In this document: one piece after another, positions 34,301 through 42,445 of the stretch
How the letters are laid out: every line of letters starts with the position of its first letter
Numbering within the stretch: position 1 is the stretch's first letter
NCBI RefSeq assembly: GCF_022690685.1
Contig: NZ_JALCYY010000014.1
Location: 1 to 64,000, forward strand
Source: Anaeromyxobacter terrae
GTDB lineage: Bacteria > Myxococcota > Myxococcia > Myxococcales > Anaeromyxobacteraceae
Length of the DNA: 64,000 nt
Direction of reading: 5' to 3'
Position numbers and translations under genes: made by a program
The notes under the pieces: model-generated
What the model was told of the DNA's origin: nothing
The model's input: only the letters and a program-made list of their open reading frames with translations
The model's database searches: none

Positions 34301-35656
34301 CTAGAACCGGGTCGGCATCTCTGGCCAGGCCTGCCACGGCCAGTAGAGGTGCCAGTAGGGGCCGCGCGAGAAGGTGCCGACGATGGTGAGGAGGATCACG
34401 ATCGCGACGATGACGAGGAACACGGCGTTCTGGGTGCGGCGGCTCCGGGGGAACCACCGCCCCGCCGCCGCGGCCGGGCTGCGATCGAGCCACGGCCAGA
34501 CGACGAGGAGCGCGACGAGCAGGCCGGGCAGGATGACGCCGCCGACGAGCGCCCCGTTCACGGTGAAGGAGCCGATCCGGATCGTCGTGTCGGTGACGAT
34601 CTCCTGCAGCCAGAGGAAGTACCAGGGGGCCTTCGCCGGGTTCGGCGTGACGAGCGCGTTCGCCGGCTCCTCGAGCGGCGACGGGACGAACACCGCCAGG
34701 ATCGAGATCACCGCGACGGTGCCGAGCATGACGAGGGCGACGCGGCGGGTGAGGTCCGGGACCGAGCTGACCGTGGTCTCCGGCCGCTCGACGGACGAGG
34801 CGCGGATGAGCGGCCCCTGCCCGCGCGCGACGCCGAGCAGCGAGTAGGTCTTCGTGCGCGTGCGCTCGGCGGGGACCTCCGCCGGCGCGGGCAGGCGCGT
34901 CGCGTGGTCGGCGCGCGCGAGCCCGCCGTCCTTGCGGATGCGCCACATGTGGTAGGCGAACAGCACCCCGAGCACGCCCGGCAGCACGATCACGTGCAGG
35001 ACGTGGAAGCGCGTGAGCGTCGGCTGGTCGATGGCGCGTCCCCCGAGGAGGAGCTCGCGCATCTGCGCCCCGACGAGCGGCACCGCCGACGCGATGTTGG
35101 TGCCGACCGTCACCGCCCAGTAGGCGAGCTGGTCCCACGGGAGCAGGTACCCGGTGAAGGACAGGAACAGGGTGAGGAGGAACATCACGACGCCGATGAC
35201 CCAGTTCCACTCGCGGTTCTGGCCGCGGCCGACGCCGTTCTTGTACGCGCCGGTGAGGAAGACCCGCGCGAGGTGCAGGAAGACGACCGCCACCATGAGG
35301 TGCGCGCCGAGCCGGTGCACCGCCCGGATCCAGGAGCCGAACGTGACGACGTTCTCGATGTCCTTCACGGACCCGTAGGCGCGCTCGACCGAGGGGATGT
35401 GCAGGAACAGGAGGGGGATCCCGGACGCGACGAGGAGCGCGAGGAGCGCGGTCGAGATGGTCCCGAGCCAGAGCGAGTAGCGCCACTCCATCGACTCCTT
35501 GAGCGAGCGCGCCGGGAACCAGTGGAGGATGAAGTTCGCGACGATCGCGTCGCCCGCCTCGCGATCGGAGGCGGGGCGCACGCTCCACAGGCGGCGCAGG
35601 TGGACGCCTGGCGCGGGGCGGGGCGCTTCGGGCGGGACGGTCGGCAGGACGGCCAT
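34301..35656 (-). CDS. Cytochrome b subunit of a Rieske/cytochrome b quinol-oxidising complex
   Basis: The 451-residue protein has about eight membrane helices. The N-terminal half resembles cytochrome b6 with paired heme ligands in WIRAVHRLGAHLMVAVVFLHLARVF and in RFHVLHVIVLPGVLGVLFAYH, and the GYLLPWDQLAYWAVTVGTNI region near the quinol site. The C-terminal half resembles subunit IV, with PAKAPWYFLWLQE at the place of the PEWY motif (Glu replaced, APWY). FSFTGYLLPW and ILPGLLVALLVVWPW support the assignment. Together with the Rieske and multiheme c it would form a bc-like quinol:NosZ route. Nine bases separate it from the Rieske gene. Confidence 0.93.
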   Translation of the reverse strand: MAVLPTVPPEAPRPAPGVHLRRLWSVRPASDREAGDAIVANFILHWFPARSLKESMEWRYSLWLGTISTALLALLVASGIPLLFLHIPSVERAYGSVKDIENVVTFGSWIRAVHRLGAHLMVAVVFLHLARVFLTGAYKNGVGRGQNREWNWVIGVVMFLLTLFLSFTGYLLPWDQLAYWAVTVGTNIASAVPLVGAQMRELLLGGRAIDQPTLTRFHVLHVIVLPGVLGVLFAYHMWRIRKDGGLARADHATRLPAPAEVPAERTRTKTYSLLGVARGQGPLIRASSVERPETTVSSVPDLTRRVALVMLGTVAVISILAVFVPSPLEEPANALVTPNPAKAPWYFLWLQEIVTDTTIRIGSFTVNGALVGGVILPGLLVALLVVWPWLDRSPAAAAGRWFPRSRRTQNAVFLVIVAIVILLTIVGTFSRGPYWHLYWPWQAWPEMPTRF

Positions 35657-35665
35657 GGCGCCTCC

Positions 35666-36166
35666 TCAGGCGGTCGTGAGGCGGAAGCTGCGCTCCACCG
35701 GCTTCGCGAGATCCACGACGAGCTGCCCGTCGTCGGGGGCGACCGAGAGCGCCCACCACTCGAGCGGCCGCGGCGCCGGCCCGGCCACGTTCTGGCCGTC
35801 GCCGGTGTACTGCGAGCCGTGGCACGGGCAGAGGAACCGGTGCGTGAGCCTGAGCTCGGCGCCGCCGACCTTCTTCATGACCGGGGAGGAGAGCGCCTCC
35901 GCGCGGACGGTGCAGCCGAGGTGGGTGCACACCGCCGAGATCGCGTGGAAGACGTTGCCCTCGCGGAACACGAACAGCCGCTGCTCCGGGAGGAACTTCA
36001 TCCCCTCCGGGAACTCGGCGGGGATCCCGAGCTTCACGACCGTGGGCGCGTCGTAGGAGACGTTCGGGACGAGCGAGCGGAGCGACGCGAGCCCCTGGCC
36101 GGCGACGGAGGCGAGCCCCACGCCGATCCCGAGCTTCTTCAGGAACTCCCTGCGATCCGAGGTCAT
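35666..36166 (-). CDS. Rieske [2Fe-2S] protein with Tat signal
   Basis: Rieske proteins take the first electron from quinol in bc-type complexes. Residues 3-12 are a near-perfect twin-arginine signal (SDRREFLKKLG) followed by a hydrophobic stretch that would anchor the protein. The cluster ligands are in CTHLGC (Cys80, His82) with the disulfide Cys85, and CPCHGSQY (Cys113, His116) with Cys115. A GP loop (VAGPAPRPLEWWAL) follows. The 166-residue length is normal for a bacterial Rieske. Its ATG overlaps the stop of the flavoprotein gene, linking the two in translation. Confidence 0.94.
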   Translation of the reverse strand: MTSDRREFLKKLGIGVGLASVAGQGLASLRSLVPNVSYDAPTVVKLGIPAEFPEGMKFLPEQRLFVFREGNVFHAISAVCTHLGCTVRAEALSSPVMKKVGGAELRLTHRFLCPCHGSQYTGDGQNVAGPAPRPLEWWALSVAPDDGQLVVDLAKPVERSFRLTTA

Positions 36167-38115
36167 GGCGTCCCCTCCGGCGCGGCCGCCGCGGTCCACC
36201 GCTCCGTGAACGTGAAGCGCTCCATCGTCATCGCGTCCGTGGGGCAGCGGATGGCGCAGAGCCCACAGCGGATGCAGGCGGTGTCGTCCTTCAGCATCGC
36301 GGAGAGCGGCAGCCCCTCCGCCGCGGCGAGCGCCACCACCGCGGCGCGCTCCGCCTCGGGCAGCTCCACCTCGTCGAGCGGCACGAGCGCGAGGCAGTAC
36401 TCCGGGCAGACGTCGACGCAGCGGCTGCAGAGGACGCACTTCTCCGGGTCGTAGATGGTCTGCACGTGGCAGACGAGACAGCGCGCCCCCTGCTGGCGCG
36501 CCTCGAGCTCCGAGAAACCGACCTCGACCTCGGCGATGCCGGTGCGCCGGTCCACCGGCAGGGTCGGCGGCGCCTGGCGGTCGAGGAGCTCGTAGCCGGG
36601 GATCATCCGGTACTCGCGCGTCGGGATCTTCTCGACGTCGAGCCGCGTCTCGAGCCTGGCGCGCTCCCCGGCGAGGAACCGGTGGATCGACCGCGCCGCG
36701 CGCTTGCCGTTCGCGATGCCCTCGATGAGGTTCCGCGGCCCGAAGGCGACGTCGCCGCCCGCGAACACTCCCGGCGCGGACGTGGCGAGGGTGCCCTGGT
36801 CCACGCGGATCGTGCCGCCGGGCGTGAGCTCGACGCCGTCCTCCGGGTGCAGGAACGACAGGTCCGCCCGCTGCCCGATGGCGAGGATGCAGCCATCGGC
36901 CTCGAGCGGCATGACGTCGGCGTCGTCGTAGCGGGGCGCGAAGCGGCCGCTCGCGTCGAACACGGAGAGGACCTTGCGCAGCTCCACCGCCCGGAGCTTG
37001 CCGCCCTCGCCGAGGAACCGGCGCGGGCCGCGCCGGGGCAGGAACCGGACGCCTTCGCGCTGCGCCTCCTCGAACTCCTCGTGGCCCTGCGTGGTGCGCA
37101 GGACGGGCATCTCCTCGAACGCCTCGAGGGAGACGATGGTGACCTCCGTGGCGCCGCCGCGCAGCGCCTCGCGCGCGGAGTCGAGCGCCTCCTTGAGCCG
37201 CGCGTCGGCCTCGCCGCCGGTCTCGCCCGAGAGCGCCCGGAGCTCCTCCTCCCGGCTCACACGCAGCGCGGTGCGCGCGGCGTCGAACGCCACGAACCCG
37301 CCGCCGATCACCACCACGCGCCGCCCGAGATCGAGCCGGAACCCCTGGTTCGCGTTGAGCAGGTAGTCGATGGCCTTCACGACGCCGTCGAGCTCGACCC
37401 CCGGCAGCTGGAGATCGCGCCCCTTCTGCACGCCCACCGCGAGGAAGACCGCCTCGAACCCGTCTGACCGGAGCGCCGCGAGGCCGCGCTCCGGCGTGAG
37501 CGGCGTCTCCAGCCGGAGCGTGACGCCGAGCGAGAGGATCGCGTCGATCTCCGCCTGGATCAGGCTGCGCGGGAGCCGGTACTCCGGGATGCCGTAGCGC
37601 ATCATCCCGCCCGGCTCGGCCGAGGCCTCGAAGACCGTGACGTCGTAGTCGAGGAGGGCGAGGTCGTGCGCCGCCGAGAGCCCCGCCGCGCCCGCGCCGA
37701 TCACCGCGACCTTGGGCCGCCGCGCCGCCGGAGTCTGCCCGACACGCTCGACCGGCAGGTGCCCGGCGTAGCGATTCCCCTCGCGCATCGGCTCCGTGCG
37801 CAGCCGGGCCTGCGTCTCCGGGTGCATCGACTCGACGCCGTAGCGCTCGCACAGCGTCCGCTTGAGCGCGCGGATCGTGATGGGACGATCCACGCTCCCC
37901 CGCCGGCACGCCTCCTCGCACGGCGCGGCGCAGACGCGGCCACACACCGAGGCGAACGGGTTCGGGGCGCGCGCGACGAGGTACCCCTCCTCGTAGCGGC
38001 CCTCCGCGACGAGCTGGACGTAGCGCCCCGCGTCCGTGGCGACCGGGCAACCCGCCTGACACTTCACCTGATCTTCCCAGTCGCGCAGCCCGGGTATGCG
38101 CGCAGCGATCCCCAT
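36163..38115 (-). CDS. GltD-like FAD/NAD(P) oxidoreductase with N-terminal Fe-S domain and C-terminal 2x[4Fe-4S] ferredoxin; first gene of the nos operon
   Basis: The ATG at 38115 gives 650 residues. The N-terminal cysteine module (Cys19, 23, 58, 62, 66, 70 in CQAGCP, CGRVCAAPCEEAC) matches the Fe-S domain of the glutamate synthase small subunit family. An FAD-binding GxGxxG lies at about 140 (VIGAGAAGLSAAHDLALL) and an NAD(P)-binding one at about 280 (VVVIGGGFVAFDAARTA). GILAIGQRAD-like and GVFAGGDVAFGPRNLIEGIANGKRAA segments close the flavin fold. Residues 546-630 contain CLVCH and two clusters of Cys-x2-Cys-x2-Cys-x3-Cys (560-570, 614-624). No glutamate synthase large subunit is present, so it is probably an electron-transfer protein for this operon. 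It is predicted cytoplasmic. Confidence 0.88.
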   Translation of the reverse strand: MGIAARIPGLRDWEDQVKCQAGCPVATDAGRYVQLVAEGRYEEGYLVARAPNPFASVCGRVCAAPCEEACRRGSVDRPITIRALKRTLCERYGVESMHPETQARLRTEPMREGNRYAGHLPVERVGQTPAARRPKVAVIGAGAAGLSAAHDLALLDYDVTVFEASAEPGGMMRYGIPEYRLPRSLIQAEIDAILSLGVTLRLETPLTPERGLAALRSDGFEAVFLAVGVQKGRDLQLPGVELDGVVKAIDYLLNANQGFRLDLGRRVVVIGGGFVAFDAARTALRVSREEELRALSGETGGEADARLKEALDSAREALRGGATEVTIVSLEAFEEMPVLRTTQGHEEFEEAQREGVRFLPRRGPRRFLGEGGKLRAVELRKVLSVFDASGRFAPRYDDADVMPLEADGCILAIGQRADLSFLHPEDGVELTPGGTIRVDQGTLATSAPGVFAGGDVAFGPRNLIEGIANGKRAARSIHRFLAGERARLETRLDVEKIPTREYRMIPGYELLDRQAPPTLPVDRRTGIAEVEVGFSELEARQQGARCLVCHVQTIYDPEKCVLCSRCVDVCPEYCLALVPLDEVELPEAERAAVVALAAAEGLPLSAMLKDDTACIRCGLCAIRCPTDAMTMERFTFTERWTAAAAPEGTP

Positions 38116-38387
38116 CGCGCTGGATTCTCGGCGCGGCACGAGGACGCGAGCCGGTCTTGCTGGGCACTCCCCAACGTCGACGGTAGGCCGCTCGGTCACT
38201 CCGCCTGGGCTCGTCGCCTCGGGTGTGGCACGACGCCGCGGAACGCGCGCTCCCGGGGCGGCGAGGAGGCCGAGGCCGGCGGGCGGACGTGCCGGACGAG
38301 AGCGCGGCGGCGTGGGGCCGGACGGCTCCCGGCCCGGTGCCGCCCGCGCGGCGCGTGCCGAATTTCCGGTCTTCCAGGAGGTCACAC

Positions 38388-39596
38388 ATGCGAGCAGTGG
38401 TGTGGAAGGGGCCGGGGAAGGTGTCCGTCGAGCAGGTGGAGGACCCGCGGATCGAGAGCGCGACGGACGTGCTCGTACGGATCAGCACCGCCGGTATCTG
38501 CGGCAGCGATCTGCACATGTACGAGGGGCGCACCGCCGCCGAGCCGGGCGTGGTCATGGGCCACGAGAACATGGGCGTCATCGAGGAGGTGGGGGCCGCG
38601 GTGCAGCAGCTGCAGAAGGGTGACCGGGTGGTCCTGCCCTTCAACATCGCCTGCGGCACCTGCTTCAACTGCTCGCGCGGCTACACGAGCGCGTGCCTCG
38701 TGACGAACGACGAGGCGGCCGGCGCGGCGTACGGCTACGTGGGGATGGGCCCGTACAAGGGCGGCCAGGCGGAGCTCCTGCGCGTCCCATGGGGCGAGGC
38801 GAACTGCATCAAGCTGCCGGGCAAGCCGGGCGACGAGCTCGAGGACGACTTCCTGCTCCTCTCCGACATCTTCCCGACCGGCTACCACGCCGCGGAGATG
38901 GCGAAGGTGCAGCCCGGCTCCACCGTCGCGATCTTCGGCGCCGGCCCGGTGGGTCTGCTCGCCGCGTACAGCTCCATGCTGCGCGGCGCCGCCGAGGTGT
39001 ACGTCGTCGACGCGATCCCGGAGCGGCTCGAGAAGGCGCAAAAGATCGGCGCCATCGCGATCGACTTCCGCAAGGGGCCGCCGGCCGAGCAGATCCGCAA
39101 CCTGCGCCTCGCGAACCCCCTCGTGCGCGGCGCCATGCGCCGGGGCGAGGAGAAGATGGCGGGCGTCATGTGCGGCATCGACGCGGTCGGCTACCAGGCC
39201 AAGGACTTCGCGGACCCGAGCAAGGAGCACGCGACCTCGGTGACCGAGCAGCTCGTCGAGGTCGTGAACCCCACCGGCGCCCTCGGCATCATCGGCGTCT
39301 TCCTGCCCGAGGATCCGGGCGGCAAGGACAAGGCCGCGAAGCAGGGCGCCTACACCCTGCCGTGGGGCAAGCTGTGGGAGAAGGGGCTCCAGGTCGGAAT
39401 GGGGCAGACGCCGGTGAAGAACTACAGCCTGGTGCTGCGCGACCTCATCATCGCCGGCCGGGCGAAGCCCAGCTTCATCGTGTCTCGGCGCATCCCGCTC
39501 AGCGAGGCGCCCGACGCGTACCGGAAGTTCGATCGGCGCGAGCCCGGCTACACCAAGGTCCTCATCAAGCCCGGCCAGGAGGCGGCGGCGCGCTGA
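38388..39596 (+). CDS. Zinc-dependent alcohol dehydrogenase, formaldehyde-dehydrogenase-like MDR family
   Basis: A 402-residue medium-chain dehydrogenase. Catalytic zinc ligands are in GICGSDLH (Cys) and GHENMGVI (His-Glu), and the structural zinc site is partly visible in CGTCFNCSRGYTSAC. The Rossmann motif is VAIFGAGPVGLLAAY. The long insertion with GMGPYKGGQAELLRVPWGEANCIKLP and HAAEMAKVQPGS, and the C-terminal ILRDLIIAGRAKPSFIVS segment, resemble the glutathione-independent formaldehyde dehydrogenase subgroup. The ATG has a CAGGAGG ribosome site six bases upstream. It is divergent from the nos operon, with 272 bp between starts, which hold the promoters of both. Confidence 0.87.
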   Translation: MRAVVWKGPGKVSVEQVEDPRIESATDVLVRISTAGICGSDLHMYEGRTAAEPGVVMGHENMGVIEEVGAAVQQLQKGDRVVLPFNIACGTCFNCSRGYTSACLVTNDEAAGAAYGYVGMGPYKGGQAELLRVPWGEANCIKLPGKPGDELEDDFLLLSDIFPTGYHAAEMAKVQPGSTVAIFGAGPVGLLAAYSSMLRGAAEVYVVDAIPERLEKAQKIGAIAIDFRKGPPAEQIRNLRLANPLVRGAMRRGEEKMAGVMCGIDAVGYQAKDFADPSKEHATSVTEQLVEVVNPTGALGIIGVFLPEDPGGKDKAAKQGAYTLPWGKLWEKGLQVGMGQTPVKNYSLVLRDLIIAGRAKPSFIVSRRIPLSEAPDAYRKFDRREPGYTKVLIKPGQEAAAR

Positions 39597-39670
39597 AGGA
39601 TTCTGGCGGGGCCTGCGACGACGGCTGGTCGCCGTCGTCGGGGCCCCTCCCGTCACAGCACGACAGCCTG

Positions 39671-39707
39671 GCTGACGAGCCGACCGCCTCCTGGCGGTCT
39701 CGTCAGC
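39671..39707. terminator. Bidirectional terminator-like hairpin between convergent genes
   Basis: GCTGACGA-GCC-GACCGCC pairs with GGCGGTC-TCGTCAGC across a TCCT loop: 15 base pairs with a three-base bulge. It overlaps the stop codon of the small membrane protein gene and lies 75 bp after the dehydrogenase. A second perfect 10-bp hairpin (CGACGACGGC/GCCGTCGTCG) is at 39616-39640. Confidence 0.6.
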
Positions 39708-40014
39708 TGGTGCGCGAGTTCCTCCGCCCCGGGTCGCCGGGCTCGGCGGCGGAGGCCGCGGTCTCCTCCTGCTCGCGCGCCGCGCGGAGCCTCGCGCGTG
39801 CGCCGCGCGCCAGCACGGCCGCGCCCACGCCCGCGGCGACCGGCGTGCCCGAGAGGACGCGCGGCGTGGTGCGCTCAGTGCTCTGGAAGGTGAGGGGCAT
39901 CGACAGCGCGCCCAGCAGGAGGCAGCAGAGGCTCGCGAGCGTGAGCAGCGTGACGCGGTTCGCGAGGTGCCCCGCGTCGTGGGCCGGCGGGGTCTCGGGT
40001 CGGTTCGTGTGCAT
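39703..40014 (-). CDS. Small membrane protein of unknown function
   Basis: The 103-residue product starts at the ATG at 40014. A short polar N-terminus (HTNRPETPPAHDAGHLANR) is followed by one clear membrane helix (VTLLTLASLCCLLLGALSMPLTF), a second weaker one (VLSGTPVAAGVGAAVLARG), and a charged Arg/Glu-rich tail. No family recognised. It is convergent with the dehydrogenase and divergent from the antiporter, with which it may share a promoter region of about 230 bp. Confidence 0.5.
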   Translation of the reverse strand: MHTNRPETPPAHDAGHLANRVTLLTLASLCCLLLGALSMPLTFQSTERTTPRVLSGTPVAAGVGAAVLARGARARLRAAREQEETAASAAEPGDPGRRNSRTS

Positions 40015-40243
40015 ACCGAAGTCGTTACCACGGGTCTGCGCGAGCTGGCACCTCCCGCGCGCTGGCGCGCTCGCGCGGCGCGGGGCTCCGCTCCGCTGCA
40101 GGAGCCGCTGAGCGCGCGCGAGGGCCCCGGCAGAGACGCTCGCGCGCGGATTTCTCGCGCGCGAGGCGATTTCCGACCGACGGCCGGGCCCGCCATCGGT
40201 AAGTTGGCTCCCTCGACCACTCACCTGCAGGAGGTGTCCCGGC

Positions 40244-42364
40244 GTGTCCGGAGCCCACGTCTTCCTTCATGCGCTCGTGATCGTCCTCGCGGTCGCGGCG
40301 ATCACGACGGTCCTCTTCCAGCGGCTCCGGCAGCCAGTGGTGCTCGGCTACATCCTCGCCGGCCTCATCGTCGGCCCGCACGTGCCGGTGCCGCTCGTGG
40401 CCGACGTGGACGTCGTCCAGACCCTCTCGGAGCTGGGCGTCATCCTGCTCATGTTCGGCCTGGGGCTCGAGTTCAGCCTGCGCAAGCTCGTGGAGGTCGG
40501 CCCCACCTCCGGGGTCACGGCGCTGGTCCAGTCGAGCATCATGGTCTGGCTCGGCTTCCTCGCGGGGCGCGCGTTCGGCTGGTCCGCGATGGAGAGCGTC
40601 TTCGCGGGCGCCATCGTCGCGATGTCCAGCACGACCATCATCGCGAAGGCGTTCGACGACCTGAAGGTGCGCGGCCGGCTGAGGGACCTCGTCGTCGGGG
40701 TGCTCCTCGTCGAGGACCTGTTCGCGATCCTCTTCATGGCCGTGCTCACCGCGGTCGCGACCGGCGCGGGGCTCTCGCCCGGCGCGCTCGGCCTCACGCT
40801 CGGAAAGCTCGGCGCCTTCCTGGCGGCCCTCCTCGCTGCCGGCATGCTCGTCGTGCCCCGCGCGATCCGCTACGTGCACCGGCTCGGCCGCCCCGAGACG
40901 CTCCTCGTGACGAGCCTCGCGCTCTGCTTCGGCATCTCCTACCTCGCGCTCGCGGCCGGCTACTCCGTGGCCCTCGGGGCGTTCATCGCGGGCTCGCTCG
41001 TCGCGGAGTCCGGCGAGGCGCACTCCGTCGAGGAGCTCGTCCGGCCGGTGCGCGACCTGTTCGCGGCGATCTTCTTCGTCTCGGTCGGCATGCTCATCGA
41101 CCCGGCCCTCGTCGCCGAGAACTGGGTCGCGATCGTGGTCTTCATCCCCCTCGTCGTGCTGGGGAAGTCCGCCGCGGTCGCGCTGGGCGCGGTCTTCACG
41201 GGGAGCAGCGTCCGCACCTCCGTCCAGGCGGGCATGAGCCTCGCGCAGATCGGCGAGTTCTCCTTCATCCTCGCCGCCCTCGGCTCCTCGCTCGGCGCGA
41301 CCCGCGACTTCCTCTACCCCCTCGCGGTGGCGGTCTCGGCGGTGACCACCCTCACCACCCCCTGGCTCATCGGCGCCTCCGGCGGCACCGCGGCCTGGCT
41401 CGATCGCAAGCTGCCGCACTCCGTGCAGACCGTGCTGTCGCTGTACGGGAGCTGGATCGAGCAGCTCCGCACCTCGCCCCGCCGGCAGTCCGCCGGCGCG
41501 CGGGTCCGCCGCGTCGTGCGCGCGATGCTCCTCGACGCCGGGCTCCTCGTCGCGATCGTGATCGGCGGGTCCTTCGCGGCGGGGTCGGCGGCTCGCGCGC
41601 TCGTCGGGCACCTCGGCATGGGGGCGACGCTCGCGCACCTCGTCGTGGTCGTCGCGATCTCGCTCCTCGCGCTCCCGTTCGGCGTAGGGCTCGTCGTGAA
41701 CGCCCGGCGCCTGGGCCTCACGCTCGCCGCGATCGCCCTGCCCGAGAGCGGCGCCGGACGGCTCGATCTCGCGCAGGCGCCTCGCCGCGCGCTCGTCGCC
41801 TCGTTCCAGCTCGGCGCGACGCTGCTCGCGCTCCTGCCGGTGGTGGCGCTCACGCAGCCGTTCCTGCCGAGCGGGGCCCCCGGGGCGCTGCTCCTCCTCG
41901 GCGCGCTCCTCGTGTTCGGGGTCGGGTTCTGGCGGAGCGCCACCGAGCTCCAGGGCCACGTCCGCGCCGGCGCGCAGGTGATCGTCGAGGCGCTCGCCAA
42001 GCAGGCGGTGCCGAGCGGCGAGGGCCACTCTGGGGACGCCCTCTCCGCCGTGCGCGCGATGTTCCCCGGGCTGGGCGAGCCGGTGGTGGTGCGGCTCGGC
42101 GCCGAGAGCGCTGCGTCCGGGCAGACCCTGTCCGAGCTCGCCATCCGCGGGCGAACCGGCGCCACGGTGCTCGCGATCTCGCGGGCGGCCGGCCCCGTGA
42201 TGATCCCGGCGGCGGCCGAGGTCCTCCGTGCCGGTGACGTCCTCGCGCTGGCGGGGACGCATGAGGCCACCGACGCTGCGCGCGCACTGCTGGGCGCGGA
42301 GCTCGTCGACCGCGGGCCCGCGATGGCTGCCCCGGATCGCGCGGGCACGCCTGCGGCGCCCTGA
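40244..42364 (+). CDS. CPA2-type monovalent cation:proton antiporter (KefB/YbaL-like) with TrkA-C domain
   Basis: The GTG at 40244 has AGGAGG at 40229-40234. The 706-residue protein has a twelve-helix antiporter core: VVLGYILAGLIVGPHVP, LGVILLMFGLGLEFSLRKL, AIVAMSSTTIIAKAFDDLKVRGR, LLVEDLFAILFM and ISYLALAAGYSVALGAFIAGSLVAES. About four further hydrophobic segments follow (420-570). A cytoplasmic TrkA-C domain closes the protein at about 610-695 (VVVRLGAESAASGQTLSELAIRG, VLRAGDVLALAGTHEATDAAR). There is no nucleotide-binding TrkA-N domain between core and TrkA-C, unlike KefB/KefC. Probably K+ or Na+/H+ exchange. Confidence 0.88.
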   Translation: MSGAHVFLHALVIVLAVAAITTVLFQRLRQPVVLGYILAGLIVGPHVPVPLVADVDVVQTLSELGVILLMFGLGLEFSLRKLVEVGPTSGVTALVQSSIMVWLGFLAGRAFGWSAMESVFAGAIVAMSSTTIIAKAFDDLKVRGRLRDLVVGVLLVEDLFAILFMAVLTAVATGAGLSPGALGLTLGKLGAFLAALLAAGMLVVPRAIRYVHRLGRPETLLVTSLALCFGISYLALAAGYSVALGAFIAGSLVAESGEAHSVEELVRPVRDLFAAIFFVSVGMLIDPALVAENWVAIVVFIPLVVLGKSAAVALGAVFTGSSVRTSVQAGMSLAQIGEFSFILAALGSSLGATRDFLYPLAVAVSAVTTLTTPWLIGASGGTAAWLDRKLPHSVQTVLSLYGSWIEQLRTSPRRQSAGARVRRVVRAMLLDAGLLVAIVIGGSFAAGSAARALVGHLGMGATLAHLVVVVAISLLALPFGVGLVVNARRLGLTLAAIALPESGAGRLDLAQAPRRALVASFQLGATLLALLPVVALTQPFLPSGAPGALLLLGALLVFGVGFWRSATELQGHVRAGAQVIVEALAKQAVPSGEGHSGDALSAVRAMFPGLGEPVVVRLGAESAASGQTLSELAIRGRTGATVLAISRAAGPVMIPAAAEVLRAGDVLALAGTHEATDAARALLGAELVDRGPAMAAPDRAGTPAAP

Positions 42365-42391
42365 CGGCCCCGGCGCACGGGGCGAGAAACG

Positions 42392-42428
42392 CCGACGACC
42401 CGGCGAGAGGCCGGGTCGTCGGTTCCTG
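42392..42428. terminator. Bidirectional rho-independent terminator
   Basis: A perfect 12-bp stem (CCGACGACCCGG / CCGGGTCGTCGG, 42392-42422) with a 7-base loop lies between two convergent genes and is followed by TTCC. It is the only structure in the 81-bp gap and probably stops transcription from both sides. Confidence 0.85.
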
Positions 42429-42445
42429 CGAAGAGCTCGGCGGGG

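Noticed and set aside
38226-38241. TGGCACG-like sigma-54 promoter between the nos operon and the alcohol dehydrogenase gene
   Set aside because: The -24 half fits, but the -12 GC element is not in place (CGCGG instead of TTGCA), so it is no better than chance.
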